Assembly (NCBI GenBank): GCA_934553255.1
Contig: CAKTEZ010000025.1
Location: forward strand, 1-21,699
Origin: an uncultured Oscillospiraceae bacterium
GTDB taxonomy: Bacteria; Bacillota; Clostridia; Oscillospirales; Oscillospiraceae
Direction: 5' to 3'
Length of the DNA stretch: 21,699 nt
In this document: in pieces, positions 1 through 12,754 of the stretch
Position numbering within the stretch: position 1 is the stretch's first letter
Layout: each line of letters begins with the position of its first letter
Translations under genes and position numbers: made by a program
Notes under the pieces: generated by a model
What the model saw: only the letters and a program-made list of their open reading frames with translations
Told to the model about the DNA's origin: nothing
Database searches by the model: none

Positions 1-1409
<1,409 letters not shown>

Positions 1410-1427
1410 AAGATTCTCCTTGCCTGC

Positions 1428-1898
1428 TTACCAGCGGAAGTGTGCGAACGCCTTGTTGGCCTCGGCCATCTTGTGGGTGTCTTCGCGCTTCTTCACTGCC
1501 GCGCCGGTGTTGTTGGCGGCGTCCATGAGTTCGCCGGCGAGACGCTCGGCCATGGTGCGCTCACCGCGGGCGCGGGAATAGGCCGTCAGCCAGCGCAGAC
1601 CGAGGGTCTGACGACGGGCGGGACGAACCTCCATAGGAACCTGATAGTTGGCGCCGCCGACACGGCGGGTCTTGGTCTCGAGAACGGGCATGATGTTTTC
1701 CATCGCCTGGGTGAAGACATCGAGCGGCTCATTGCCGGTCTTTTCCTTGATGATGTCGAACGCACCGTAAACGACCTTCTGCGCCACACCCTTCTTGCCG
1801 TCGAGCATGATGCTGTTGACGAGCTTGGTCACCAGGACGCTGTTGTACATAGGATCGGGCAGAATTTCTCTCTTGGGAACATTACCTCTTCTGGGCAC
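1428..1898 (-). CDS. rpsG: 30S ribosomal protein S7 (uS7)
   Basis: Primary 16S rRNA-binding protein that nucleates assembly of the 30S head and contacts the E site. The product is 156 residues, the normal bacterial length, beginning [16 protein letters not shown] and containing the family segments [25 protein letters not shown] and [14 protein letters not shown] (residues about 75-95). The start codon is GTG at 1898, chosen because the conserved PRRG N-terminus begins there and AGGAGG lies about 8-9 nt upstream. It is the third gene of the str operon, between rpsL (136-nt gap) and fusA (18-nt gap). S7 is the translational autoregulator of the str operon in E. coli. Whether that holds here is unknown, but the unusually long gap to rpsL carries hairpins (see the separate entry). 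Confidence 0.98.
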   Translation of the reverse strand: MPRRGNVPKREILPDPMYNSVLVTKLVNSIMLDGKKGVAQKVVYGAFDIIKEKTGNEPLDVFTQAMENIMPVLETKTRRVGGANYQVPMEVRPARRQTLGLRWLTAYSRARGERTMAERLAGELMDAANNTGAAVKKREDTHKMAEANKAFAHFRW

Positions 1899-1941
1899 TT
1901 TGCTTCCCTCCTTCTTATAATATAGAAATCATAGGTACTCG

Positions 1942-2012
1942 CGGACGGGGCTTGCCCCCGCCGTGTTTCGGCCTGCCAAAGAGGTATCCTTATATGATAA
2001 GACCTTTTGGCA
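1942..2012 (-). promoter_or_regulatory. Paired hairpins in the rpsL-rpsG intercistronic region
   Basis: The gap between rpsL and rpsG is 136 nt and holds two inverted repeats. The first (1974-2012) pairs TGCCAAA-g-AGG with CCTTTTGGCA, 10 bp with one bulge around an 18-nt loop. The second (1942-1963) pairs CGG-a-CGGGG with CCCCGCCG around a 5-nt loop. Neither is followed by a U tract on the minus strand, so they do not look like terminators. The place matches where S7 binds str mRNA in E. coli, but no sequence similarity to that site was established, so the function is inference. Confidence 0.4.
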
Positions 2013-2034
2013 AAGCTCTACTTTCATGCAGACC

Positions 2035-2451
2035 TTACTTCTGCTTCGGGCGCTTCGCGCCGTACTTGGAACGGCCCTGCATACGGCCCTGCACGCCCTG
2101 CGCGTCCAGAGTGCCGCGGATGATGTGGTAACGCACACCGGGGAGATCCTTGACACGGCCGCCGCGGATCATGACCACAGAGTGTTCCTGCAGGGAATGA
2201 CCGACGCCGGGGATGTAAGCGGTGACCTCATAACCGTTGGTAAGACGCACACGGGCGATCTTACGAAGAGCGGAGTTCGGCTTCTTAGGGGTCGCCGTTC
2301 TGACCGCGGTGCAGACGCCGCGCTTCTGAGGAGAAGGAAGATTGGTTTCCTTGTTCTTCAGAGTGTTGAGACCGTACTGCATGGCGGGAGAATTGGACTT
2401 GTAAGTGGCCTGCTCTCTGCCCTTGCGAACCAGCTGATTAAAAGTAGGCAT
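2035..2451 (-). CDS. rpsL: 30S ribosomal protein S12 (uS12)
   Basis: Decoding-centre protein of the small subunit, important for accuracy and the classical site of streptomycin resistance. The product is 138 residues, typical of Firmicutes. It begins [12 protein letters not shown] and carries the invariant [10 protein letters not shown] (about residues 54-63), [13 protein letters not shown] and [14 protein letters not shown] blocks, with a basic tail [13 protein letters not shown]. The lysines of PKKPNS and the VKDLPG loop are the usual wild-type, drug-sensitive residues. A GAAAGGAG ribosome binding site sits about 10 nt before the ATG at 2451. It follows the L7Ae-like gene with an 88-nt gap and precedes rpsG, as in the str operon of Bacillus and Clostridia. 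Confidence 0.98.
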   Translation of the reverse strand: MPTFNQLVRKGREQATYKSNSPAMQYGLNTLKNKETNLPSPQKRGVCTAVRTATPKKPNSALRKIARVRLTNGYEVTAYIPGVGHSLQEHSVVMIRGGRVKDLPGVRYHIIRGTLDAQGVQGRMQGRSKYGAKRPKQK

Positions 2452-2479
2452 TCAAAAGTTCTCCTTTCTGAAAAATTGC

Positions 2480-2527
2480 GAGCCGAAGCTCAATTTATTT
2501 TTTGCAGGATACCGGAAAAATATCCTG
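2480..2527 (-). promoter_or_regulatory. Two small hairpins ahead of rpsL
   Basis: In the 88-nt gap between the L7Ae-like gene and rpsL, the minus-strand RNA can form CAGGATA/TATCCTG (7 bp, 9-nt loop, 2505-2527) and GAGC-TTCG-GCTC (2480-2491), the latter a UUCG-capped stem. Neither has a following U tract. They could stabilise or separate the two cistrons; their role is not known. Confidence 0.3.
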
Positions 2528-2539
2528 AAAAAACCAATG

Positions 2540-2779
2540 CTATCCGTTCAGAAGCGTCACGACCGCCGCGCCGACGGATATTCCGGCGGCGGCGCCGAGC
2601 TGCGCCATCGTCGCGCCCCGCTCCACAGGAACGGCGGCACACATGGCGGCGACGCGCTCCGTCAGCGCGGGATCCGCATCGCAGGCGAGAAAGACCCTCG
2701 CGGCCCTTCCCTCGCGCAGCGCGCGTACGGACTGCTTCACGCCGACGACCTTTCGGGCGGTGCTGAGTTCCTCTAACAC
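2540..2779 (-). CDS. rplGB: L7Ae-like (eL8 family) ribosome-associated protein, YbxF type
   Basis: A 79-residue member of the L7Ae/L30e/S12e/Gadd45 fold, related to Bacillus YbxF (about 82 residues), which binds kink-turn RNA. The sequence VVGVKQSVRALREGRAARV (residues about 11-29), then VFLACDADP and a VPVERGATMAQLGAAAGI segment, follows the family pattern of helix, strand and C-terminal specificity loop. The start is GTG at 2779, supported by GAGGAGGG about 7-8 nt upstream and by the family N-terminus; there is no in-frame ATG nearby. It is the first gene of the str transcript and lies directly upstream of rpsL, the position of ybxF in Bacillus. The consensus promoter is at 2836-2864. Family assignment is confident; its exact RNA partner is unknown. 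Confidence 0.88.
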   Translation of the reverse strand: MLEELSTARKVVGVKQSVRALREGRAARVFLACDADPALTERVAAMCAAVPVERGATMAQLGAAAGISVGAAVVTLLNG

Positions 2780-2835
2780 GGCGCGCCCTCCTCACGGCAT
2801 AACGAAATCCGCGAAATAGTCTCGCGCAATCTGGA

Positions 2836-2864
2836 ATTATAGCATAGTTGTCCCCCATCGTCAA
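2836..2864 (-). promoter_or_regulatory. Consensus sigma-A promoter of the str operon
   Basis: On the minus strand, TTGACG, a 17-nt spacer and a perfect TATAAT (plus-strand ATTATA at 2836-2841, CGTCAA at 2859-2864). Predicted transcription start is near 2828, about 50 nt before the GTG of the L7Ae-like gene. It lies downstream of the rpoC terminator, so the str genes form their own unit. Confidence 0.85.
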
Positions 2865-2935
2865 GCAATATTTCCCCGCCGCCCTCCAAAATTTTCTCTG
2901 AATTATACGATTTTTTCATTTTCTTTTCGGCGCTT

Positions 2936-2976
2936 TTGCATAAAAGGAGAGCCGACCGGACCGGTCGGCTCTCCTT
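2936..2976 (-). terminator. Intrinsic terminator of rpoBC
   Basis: A 16-bp perfect inverted repeat (2944-2959 with 2961-2976, core GGAGAGCCGACCGG) centred on one base, followed on the minus strand by TTTTATG. The repeat ends 8 nt after the rpoC stop codon. The real loop is probably 3-5 nt. It separates rpoBC from the str promoter. Confidence 0.9.
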
Positions 2977-2984
2977 CTGCGATT

Positions 2985-6737
<3,753 letters not shown>

Positions 6738-6757
6738 AATTCATGCTTCTCCTTTTC

Positions 6758-9700
6758 TTAATACTCGTCCTTGTCGTCGGCAAGGTCGGCTTCGACCTCG
6801 TCGTCGGGAACATATTCAAAGCCTGCGTCCTCCAGCTCCGCCTCGTCGGCGAAGGGGTTGCGGTTGCGCTCATCGTCCGCGTCCATGCGGGCAAGGTTGA
6901 AGGTATCGAGCGCGTCCTCGTCCTCCTTGAGTTCGATCTGGTTGCCGTCGCGGTCAAGCACCTGAATGTCGAGGCACAGGGACTGCAGTTCCTTGACCAG
7001 GACCTTGAAGGACTCCGGCACGCCGGGCTGCGGGACATTGTGTCCCTTGACGATGGCCTCGTAGGTGCGGACACGGCCGGTCACATCGTCGGACTTGACG
7101 GTCAGGATCTCCTGCAGCGTGTAGCTCGCGCCGTAGGCCTCGAGCGCCCAAACTTCCATTTCGCCGAAGCGCTGGCCGCCGAACTGTGCCTTGCCGCCGA
7201 GCGGCTGCTGCGTGACAAGGGAGTACGGGCCGGTGGAACGGGCGTGGATCTTATCGTCAACAAGGTGATGCAGCTTGAGGAAGTAAACATAGCCGACGGT
7301 GACCTTGTTGTCAAAGCGTTCGCCGGTGCGGCCGTCGTACAGCCAGCTCTTGCCTTCGGGATCGAGACCGGCAAGCTGGAGCGCCTCGGAAATGTCCTTA
7401 TCGGTCGCGCCGTCGAAGATGGGCGTGGCGACCTTCCAGCCAAGGGTCTTGGCGGCGTAGCCGAGATGGACCTCCAGCACCTGACCGATGTTCATACGGG
7501 AGGGAACGCCGAGGGGGTTCAGAACGATGTCGAGTGGAGTACCGTCGGGCAGGAAGGGCATATCCTCCTGCGGCAGCACGCGGGAAACGACGCCCTTGTT
7601 GCCGTGACGGCCCGCCATCTTGTCGCCGGGCTGGATCTTGCGGCGCTGGGCAATGTAAACGCGGACGACCATGTTCACGCCGGGGCCAAGCTCGTCGCCG
7701 TTCTCGCGGGAGAACACCTTGGCATCGACCACGATGCCGCTCTCGCCGTGCGGGACCTTGAGGGAGGTGTCGCGCACCTCGCGCGCCTTCTCGCCGAAGA
7801 TGGCGCGCAGCAGGCGCTCCTCGGCGGTCAGGTCGGTCTCGCCCTTGGGCGTGACCTTGCCGACGAGAATATCACCGGCATGGACCTCCGCGCCGATGCG
7901 GATGATGCCGCGCTCGTCGAGGTCCTTGAGGGCGTCCTCGCCGACATTGGGAATGTCGCGGGTGATCTCCTCGGGGCCAAGCTTGGTGTCGCGGGAATCC
8001 AGCTCATACTCCTCCAGATGGATGGAGGTATAAAGGTCCTCGCGGACCAGACGCTCGTTGAGCAGAACGGCGTCCTCGTAGTTGTAGCCTTCCCATGTCA
8101 TGAAGCCGACGAGGATATTGCGGCCGAGCGCCAGCTCGCCCTGATCGGTGGCGGGGCCGTCCGCCAGCACGGTGGGATCGACCGTCTCGCCGTTCTCGTT
8201 GACATACTTGCCATGCACGCGCTCGCCGACATCGACGATGGGGTGCTGGTTGATGCAGGTGCCGTGGTTGGAGCGCAGGAACTTGGTGAGCTTGTATTCC
8301 TTCGTCTCGCCGCTGTCGTAGGCAACGGTGACGCTGCGCGCGTCCATCTTGGTCACGACGCCGTCGCCCTCGGCGAGGACGGCGACCTCGGAGTCGATGC
8401 AGATTTTATGCTCCATGCCGGTGCCGACGATGGGCGCCTCGGGACGGAGCAGAGGAACGGCCTGACGCTGCATATTCGCGCCCATCAGGGCGCGGTTCGC
8501 GTCGTCGTTCGGCAGGAACGGGATCATCGCGGTCGCGATGGAGACCATCATGCGCGGGGAAATGTCGATGTAATCGACGCGGTCGCGGTCGACCTCGACG
8601 ATCTCGTCGCGGTGGCGGCAGGTGATACGCGGATTGATGAGGCAGCCGTTCTCATCCATCGGCTCGGCAGCCTGACCGACGATGAACTGATCCTCCACAT
8701 CCGCAGTCATATAGGTCACCTCATCGGCGACCTTGCCGGTGGCGTGATCGACTGCGCGGAACGGCGCCTCAATGAAGCCGTACTCATTGATGCGGGCGTA
8801 GGTGGCGAGATAGGAGATCAGGCCGATGTTCGGACCTTCCGGCGTCTCGATGGGACACATGCGGCCGTAGTGGCTGTAGTGAACATCGCGGACCTCCATG
8901 TTCGCGCGCTCGCGGGAAAGACCGCCGGGGCCGAGTGCGGACAAACGGCGCTTGTGCGTCAGCTCGGCAAGGGGGTTCGTCTGATCCATGAACTGGGAGA
9001 GCGGGCTGGAGCCGAAGAACTCCTTGATGGCGGCCGTGACCGGACGGATGTTGATCAGGCTCTGCGGCGTCACGATGTCGAGGTCTTGAATGGTCATGCG
9101 CTCGCGGATGACGCGCTCCATGCGGCTAAAGCCAATGCGGAACTGGTTCTGCAGCAGCTCACCCACGCAGCGCAGGCGGCGGTTGCCGAGATGGTCGATG
9201 TCGTCGCGGGTGACGATGCCGTGCGCCAGCGCGTTCATGTAGTTGATGGACGCCAGAATATCGTCGACCAGAATGTGCTTCGGCGCGAGCAGGTCGGCGC
9301 TCTCGCGCAGGACCTCCTTAAGCTCCTCGCCCTCATACTTCGAGAGAATATCCTCCATCACGCTCTTGCGGACGCGTTCCTTGATGCCGCACTCCGCCGC
9401 GGGGTCGAAATCGACGAAGCGGCTGAGATCGACCATGTTGTTGGAGAAGACGCGCAGCGTCTTTCCGTCGAGGTCGAGCGTCACCTCGTTGACGCCGATG
9501 GCGTCCAGCTCGCGGGCCTCGTCGCTGGTCATGACATGACCGGCGTCGAAGAGGATCTCGCCCGTGCGCGGGTCGGCGACGGGATAGGCCAGCTTCTGCC
9601 CGTGGATGCGGGTCCACAGGGAGAGCTTCTTGTTGAACTTGTAGCGGCCGACCATGGACAGATCATAGCGGCGCGGGTCATAGAAGAGGTTGTTGACCAG

Positions 9701-10483
9701 GGTCTCCGCCGCTTCGACCGTGGGCGGCTCGCCCGGGCGCAGCTTGCGGTAGATCTCCAGCATGGCCTCTTCATAGGTCTTGCAGGTGTCCTTCTCGATG
9801 GTGACGCGGATGCGGTCGTCGTCGCCGAACAGGTCCAGAATGCCCTGATCGGTCTTGAGCGCGGCATACTCCTGCAGCTGGCCGCCGAGGGCGCGGATCA
9901 GCTCGGTGATGGGAATTTTGCGGTTCTTGTCGATACGGACCCAGAACACCTCGTTGGTGTCGGTCTCATATTCGAGCCACGCGCCGCGGTAGGGGATCAC
10001 GGTGCTGGTGAGCAGGGGCAGATCGGTCTTGAGATCGATCTCCTTGCCGTAGTACACGCCCGGGGAGCGGACGATCTGGCTGACGACCACGCGCTCCGCG
10101 CCGTTGATGACGAAGGTGCCGGACTGGGTCATGAGCGGGAAGTCGCCCATGAAGATCTCCTGCTCCTTGATCTCCTTGGTCTGGTTGTTGAACAAACGCA
10201 CATTGACCTTGAGGGGGGCGGCGTAGGTCGCGTCGCGCGCCTTGCACTCCTCCACATCGTACTTGGGCGCTTCGTCCATCCTGTAGCTGATGAAGCTCAG
10301 CTCGAGGTTGCCCGCATAGTTGGAGATCGAGGCGACGTCGTTGAACACCTCCTGCAGTCCCTCGTCGAGGAACCACTGGTAGGACTTCTTCTGGAGTTCC
10401 AGAAGGTTCGGCATCTCCATGATCTCCTCATGTCGAGCGAAGTTCTTGCGAAGGGTCTTGCCATACATCTTGTCCTTGGCCAT
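6758..10483 (-). CDS. rpoB: DNA-directed RNA polymerase beta subunit
   Basis: Beta subunit of RNA polymerase, 1241 residues, forming one side of the active-site cleft and the rifampicin pocket. The rifampicin cluster is at about residues 491-516 ([11 protein letters not shown] ... [13 protein letters not shown]). D500, H510 and S515 match E. coli D516, H526 and S531, the sensitive-type residues. The [12 protein letters not shown] block, [20 protein letters not shown] and the [20 protein letters not shown] block are intact. The last 45 residues are acidic ([15 protein letters not shown]). The start is ATG at 10483. The ribosome binding site is weak: AAGAG lies close to the start and AAAGGAAAGG lies too far away, so the downstream Met6 or coupling to an upstream ORF is possible. 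It is transcribed from the promoter at 10680-10708 with rpoC. rplJ and rplL, the usual upstream neighbours, are absent. Confidence 0.98.
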   Translation of the reverse strand: MAKDKMYGKTLRKNFARHEEIMEMPNLLELQKKSYQWFLDEGLQEVFNDVASISNYAGNLELSFISYRMDEAPKYDVEECKARDATYAAPLKVNVRLFNNQTKEIKEQEIFMGDFPLMTQSGTFVINGAERVVVSQIVRSPGVYYGKEIDLKTDLPLLTSTVIPYRGAWLEYETDTNEVFWVRIDKNRKIPITELIRALGGQLQEYAALKTDQGILDLFGDDDRIRVTIEKDTCKTYEEAMLEIYRKLRPGEPPTVEAAETLVNNLFYDPRRYDLSMVGRYKFNKKLSLWTRIHGQKLAYPVADPRTGEILFDAGHVMTSDEARELDAIGVNEVTLDLDGKTLRVFSNNMVDLSRFVDFDPAAECGIKERVRKSVMEDILSKYEGEELKEVLRESADLLAPKHILVDDILASINYMNALAHGIVTRDDIDHLGNRRLRCVGELLQNQFRIGFSRMERVIRERMTIQDLDIVTPQSLINIRPVTAAIKEFFGSSPLSQFMDQTNPLAELTHKRRLSALGPGGLSRERANMEVRDVHYSHYGRMCPIETPEGPNIGLISYLATYARINEYGFIEAPFRAVDHATGKVADEVTYMTADVEDQFIVGQAAEPMDENGCLINPRITCRHRDEIVEVDRDRVDYIDISPRMMVSIATAMIPFLPNDDANRALMGANMQRQAVPLLRPEAPIVGTGMEHKICIDSEVAVLAEGDGVVTKMDARSVTVAYDSGETKEYKLTKFLRSNHGTCINQHPIVDVGERVHGKYVNENGETVDPTVLADGPATDQGELALGRNILVGFMTWEGYNYEDAVLLNERLVREDLYTSIHLEEYELDSRDTKLGPEEITRDIPNVGEDALKDLDERGIIRIGAEVHAGDILVGKVTPKGETDLTAEERLLRAIFGEKAREVRDTSLKVPHGESGIVVDAKVFSRENGDELGPGVNMVVRVYIAQRRKIQPGDKMAGRHGNKGVVSRVLPQEDMPFLPDGTPLDIVLNPLGVPSRMNIGQVLEVHLGYAAKTLGWKVATPIFDGATDKDISEALQLAGLDPEGKSWLYDGRTGERFDNKVTVGYVYFLKLHHLVDDKIHARSTGPYSLVTQQPLGGKAQFGGQRFGEMEVWALEAYGASYTLQEILTVKSDDVTGRVRTYEAIVKGHNVPQPGVPESFKVLVKELQSLCLDIQVLDRDGNQIELKEDEDALDTFNLARMDADDERNRNPFADEAELEDAGFEYVPDDEVEADLADDKDEY

Positions 10484-10492
10484 TGTTGCTCT

Positions 10493-10615
10493 TCACGCCT
10501 TTCCTTTCCCGCGGTTCTGTCTGCCGCGGGGAATGTATTGCTGCGCCGCCGCTTTATGATACGCACGGCTTTGTTGATGGAAATATTCCGCCTGCTCTTG
10601 TGCTTTCTCCGCCAT
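10493..10615 (-). CDS. Possible 40-aa leader ORF upstream of rpoB
   Basis: A 40-codon ORF from ATG at 10615 to TGA at 10493-10495, ending 9 nt before the rpoB ATG. The peptide begins MAEKAQEQAEYFHQQSRAYH and ends RGRQNRGKGKA. It is rich in Ala, Gln, His and Arg, with no membrane segment or recognised domain. It lies wholly within the predicted rpoB leader, downstream of the promoter at 10680-10708. The spacing would allow translational coupling, which could offset the weak rpoB ribosome binding site. Against it: no convincing Shine-Dalgarno sequence before its ATG, and third codon positions are less GC-rich than in neighbouring genes. I do not recognise the peptide; it may be a chance ORF. 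Confidence 0.3.
   Translation of the reverse strand: MAEKAQEQAEYFHQQSRAYHKAAAQQYIPRGRQNRGKGKA
10508..10530 (-). promoter_or_regulatory. GC-rich hairpin in the rpoB leader
   Basis: Perfect 7-bp repeat CCCGCGG/CCGCGGG with a 9-nt loop. On the minus strand it is followed by the purine stretch AAAGGAAAGG and, 24 nt after the stem, by the rpoB start. There is no U tract, so it is not a terminator. It may influence ribosome loading or mRNA stability. Confidence 0.4.
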
Positions 10616-10679
10616 TGTGGTATCTTTATGGCAATGGGTGAGGGTTCGCTGTGTGCATACTCTCACATATAAGCGCCTC

Positions 10680-10708
10680 ATTTTATCAAAGTCAAGCGCG
10701 CAAGTCAA
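10680..10708 (-). promoter_or_regulatory. Sigma-A promoter of rpoBC
   Basis: On the minus strand, TTGACT, a 17-nt spacer and TAAAAT (plus-strand ATTTTA at 10680-10685 and AGTCAA at 10703-10708). A second TTGACT lies inside the spacer. The predicted start near 10672 gives a leader of about 190 nt before rpoB. Confidence 0.8.
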
Positions 10709-10729
10709 GCATTATTTCCCAAAAGCAGT

Positions 10730-10767
10730 AAAAAGATGACGGCTTTCTTTCAAGCCGTCATCTTTTT
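10730..10767 (-). terminator. Terminator of the CNNM/CBS protein gene
   Basis: A 16-bp perfect stem AAAAAGATGACGGCTT / AAGCCGTCATCTTTTT with a 6-nt loop and U tracts on both strands, 9 nt after the stop codon of the minus-strand gene at 10777. It insulates that gene from the rpoB promoter. Confidence 0.92.
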
Positions 10768-10776
10768 GTTTTGTCC

Positions 10777-12135
10777 TTATTGCTGCGGCGCTTCCTCCGT
10801 ATGCTCCTCCGCCTCGGGAAGCTTGGAGACGAGCGCCCACTCCACACGGCGTTCGTTAAAGCTCTGCACCTCGATGTGCAGGCCGCAGGCATCCACGGTG
10901 AACTGACTGCCGTCCTCCGGAATGAAGGAGAGCTGCGCGAACACCAGACCGCCAAGCGTGTCGGACTCCTCGTCCTCGGGGAATTCGACGCCCAGCACCT
11001 CTGCCACCCGCTCCAGCTCGCAGGAGCCGGCGATGCGCCAGAGGTTGTCGCCGAGCTTTTCGATGTCCTTTTCCTCCTGCGGGTCGAACTCGTCGTAGAT
11101 GTTGCCGACGATCTCCTCCAACAGGTCCTCCATCGTCACAAGACCGCTCGTGCCGCCGTATTCATCGACCACGATGGACATATGGATCTTCTTGCTCTGC
11201 ATATCGCGGAACAGCACGTCGGTCCGCACGGATTCCGGCACGAAATACGCCGGACGCAGCAGCTCGCGCATGGGCTTCGGCGTCTCCGCGTGCGCGTTGA
11301 GCAGATACTCGCGCGTGGAAAGAATGCCGATGATGTCATCCGCGTCGTCCTCATAGACCGGAAAGCGCGAAAGGCCGGAGGAGCGGATCGTCGACAATAT
11401 CTCCTCGTCCGTGTCCTCGACCCAGAGCATCACCATATCCGTGCGGTGGATCATCACGTCCTCCGCCGTGGAGTTGTTGAAGTCGAACACATTCTCAATG
11501 AGTTCCTTCTCCGCCGGTTCGATGGTGCCGCGCTCCTCACCGAGGTCCACCATCATGCGGATCTCGTCCTCGCTCACATCCTCCTCGTCGGCCTTCGGGT
11601 CGATGTGGAGCAGGCGCAGCACGCCGTTCGTGGACTTGGAGAGCAGCCAGATGATCGGGCGGAACACCGTCGCCACCGTCGTCACCGCGCCAACCGTTGC
11701 GCGGGCGACCACCTCGGTCTTTTTCATGGCGATGCGCTTTGGCACCAACTCGCCGAGAACAAGGCTGAAGTAGGACAGGACGATCGTGATGAGTACGACC
11801 ATGATGGTATTGAGCGTTGCGGCGGAAATGGCGGTAAAGCCCTTGTCCACCGTCAGCCAGTGAACGAGCAGATCGGAAAAGCTGTCTGCCGCGAACGCCG
11901 AGGACAGAAAGCCGGCCAATGTGATCGCGATCTGAATGGCGGACAGGAAGCTGTCCGGCGTCTGCGTGAGCGTCAGCAGCTTTTTCGACTTCTTATCGCC
12001 CTCCTCCGCCTGCTTTCGCAGCTTCGTTTCCGACAGGGAAATGACCGCGATCTCGGCGGCGGCAAAAAACGCGTTGATGAGGATCAGAATGACCAGCAGC
12101 AGAATTTTCGGCAATAACGGGTCAGCAGGGTCCAA
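10777..12135 (-). CDS. CNNM/CBS-domain membrane protein (HlyC/CorC, hemolysin family)
   Basis: Integral membrane protein of 452 residues in the CNNM (DUF21)-CBS-CorC_HlyC family, implicated in Mg/Co efflux or Mg homeostasis in several bacteria. The N-terminus has hydrophobic segments at about residues 9-34, 62-85, 107-131 and 145-165, including the family motif VLGELVPKRIA. A CBS pair follows (about 205-325), with the GLSRFPVYE and IVVDEYGGTSGLVTMEDLLEEIVG signatures. A C-terminal CorC_HlyC domain (about 340-435) and an acidic tail complete it. The start is TTG at 12135, chosen for the GGAGG about 9 nt upstream and because the TM domain begins at once. It is monocistronic, with a promoter at 12204-12232 and a terminator at 10730-10767. 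Older hemolysin labels for the family are poorly supported; ion transport is the better guess, and the ion cannot be read from sequence. Confidence 0.93.
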   Translation of the reverse strand: MDPADPLLPKILLLVILILINAFFAAAEIAVISLSETKLRKQAEEGDKKSKKLLTLTQTPDSFLSAIQIAITLAGFLSSAFAADSFSDLLVHWLTVDKGFTAISAATLNTIMVVLITIVLSYFSLVLGELVPKRIAMKKTEVVARATVGAVTTVATVFRPIIWLLSKSTNGVLRLLHIDPKADEEDVSEDEIRMMVDLGEERGTIEPAEKELIENVFDFNNSTAEDVMIHRTDMVMLWVEDTDEEILSTIRSSGLSRFPVYEDDADDIIGILSTREYLLNAHAETPKPMRELLRPAYFVPESVRTDVLFRDMQSKKIHMSIVVDEYGGTSGLVTMEDLLEEIVGNIYDEFDPQEEKDIEKLGDNLWRIAGSCELERVAEVLGVEFPEDEESDTLGGLVFAQLSFIPEDGSQFTVDACGLHIEVQSFNERRVEWALVSKLPEAEEHTEEAPQQ

Positions 12136-12203
12136 GAAAATAACCTCCTAAGTATCCGGCCTGTTGAGATTAACTGCGAATGCAGCGCAGACCGGTTTAG
12201 CGT

Positions 12204-12232
12204 AGAATAGCATACTTTCACGGGAAATGCAA
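12204..12232 (-). promoter_or_regulatory. Promoter of the CNNM/CBS gene
   Basis: On the minus strand, TTGCAT, 17 nt, TATTCT (plus-strand AGAATA at 12204-12209, ATGCAA at 12227-12232). It lies between the upstream cooT terminator and the TTG start at 12135, giving a leader of about 60 nt. Confidence 0.65.
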
Positions 12233-12254
12233 TCGGCACTTTGCCCATCTATGC

Positions 12255-12283
12255 AAAAAGTCCGGCTCACCGCCGGACTTTTT
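12255..12283 (-). terminator. Terminator of the cooC-cooT operon
   Basis: A 12-bp stem AAAAAGTCCGGC / GCCGGACTTTTT with a 5-nt loop, U-rich on both strands, beginning immediately after the cooT stop codon (12284-12286). Confidence 0.92.
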
Positions 12284-12475
12284 TTATCCTGCGACCTCCA
12301 GCACTACCGTGCCGCCGGTCAGGTCGGCGCGGCGGAGCGTCCCCTCCACCGTGAGCGTGCGTCCGAAAAGGTCGGTGAGCGTGATCGCGCTCCCCTCCTG
12401 CTCGATGGTCGTCACATCGGAGCAGAGGATATTTTCCTTCTTTACCTCATTGCGGTATACCGTAGACAGGCACAT
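12284..12475 (-). CDS. cooT: CooT-family nickel-binding protein
   Basis: A 63-residue protein beginning MCLSTVYR, the hallmark of the CooT family, with Cys at position 2. In Rhodospirillum rubrum, CooT is a small dimeric Ni(II)-binding protein that helps mature the nickel-iron carbon monoxide dehydrogenase, and Cys2 is the nickel ligand. The rest is a compact beta-rich chain (VTTIEQEGSAITLTDLFGRT, then VEGTLRRADLTGGTVVLEVAG), the usual length for the family. GGAGGAAGG lies just upstream of the ATG at 12475. It is the last gene of a three-gene operon, 13 nt after the His-rich gene, and ends in a terminator overlapping its stop region. Nickel binding is inferred from family and from the cooC neighbour. 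The target enzyme (CODH, acetyl-CoA synthase complex or another) is not in the window. Confidence 0.85.
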   Translation of the reverse strand: MCLSTVYRNEVKKENILCSDVTTIEQEGSAITLTDLFGRTLTVEGTLRRADLTGGTVVLEVAG

Positions 12476-12488
12476 ATTCCCTTCCTCC

Positions 12489-12740
12489 TCATTCCATCAG
12501 GTCCAATGTCTCGCGCAGCTGAACATTTGCAACCTCGAAGCTGCCGATGGCCTCCAGCAGCTTCTTGCGCGGCGCGCCGTCAAGCGCGTCGAGCAGGTCG
12601 GCCAACTCCTCGCAATGGTGTTCGTTGTGGTCGATCATGTAGCCGAGCAGCGTCCGCGTGCGGTCGACGCCCGCGCCCGCCGCGTGTTCGTGCGTATGCT
12701 CATGGGTATGCCCATGCAGATGTTCGTGGCTGTGTTCCAT
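12489..12740 (-). CDS. Small histidine-rich putative nickel chaperone (CooJ-like role)
   Basis: An 83-residue protein whose N-terminus has histidine at every second position from H3 to H19, nine in all (MEHSHEHLHGHTHEHTHEH). The rest looks helical, with a second possible metal cluster, DHNEHHCEEL (H38, H41, H42, C43). No signal peptide or membrane segment is visible, so it should be cytoplasmic. It sits between cooC (14 nt) and cooT (13 nt) with a good GGAGGGAA ribosome binding site. In Rhodospirillum rubrum, cooC and cooT are followed by cooJ, a nickel chaperone with a C-terminal His/Cys-rich tail. Here the His-rich stretch is N-terminal and I see no clear homology to CooJ, so a nickel storage or delivery role is inferred from composition and context. 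Zinc or cobalt binding is an alternative. Confidence 0.75.
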   Translation of the reverse strand: MEHSHEHLHGHTHEHTHEHAAGAGVDRTRTLLGYMIDHNEHHCEELADLLDALDGAPRKKLLEAIGSFEVANVQLRETLDLME

Positions 12741-12754
12741 CGCCGTTCCCTCCG

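Noticed and set aside
2902..2930. Second TATAAT upstream of the str promoter (plus-strand ATTATA at 2902-2907)
   Set aside because: No acceptable -35 at 16-18 nt; it lies in a generally AT-rich stretch after the rpoC terminator. A weak accessory promoter cannot be excluded.
12489..12740. Considered whether the His-codon repeats are a DNA tandem repeat or a sequencing artefact
   Set aside because: Codons for the histidines and neighbours vary, the frame is open with a good ribosome binding site, and the rest of the protein is non-repetitive, so it reads as a real gene.
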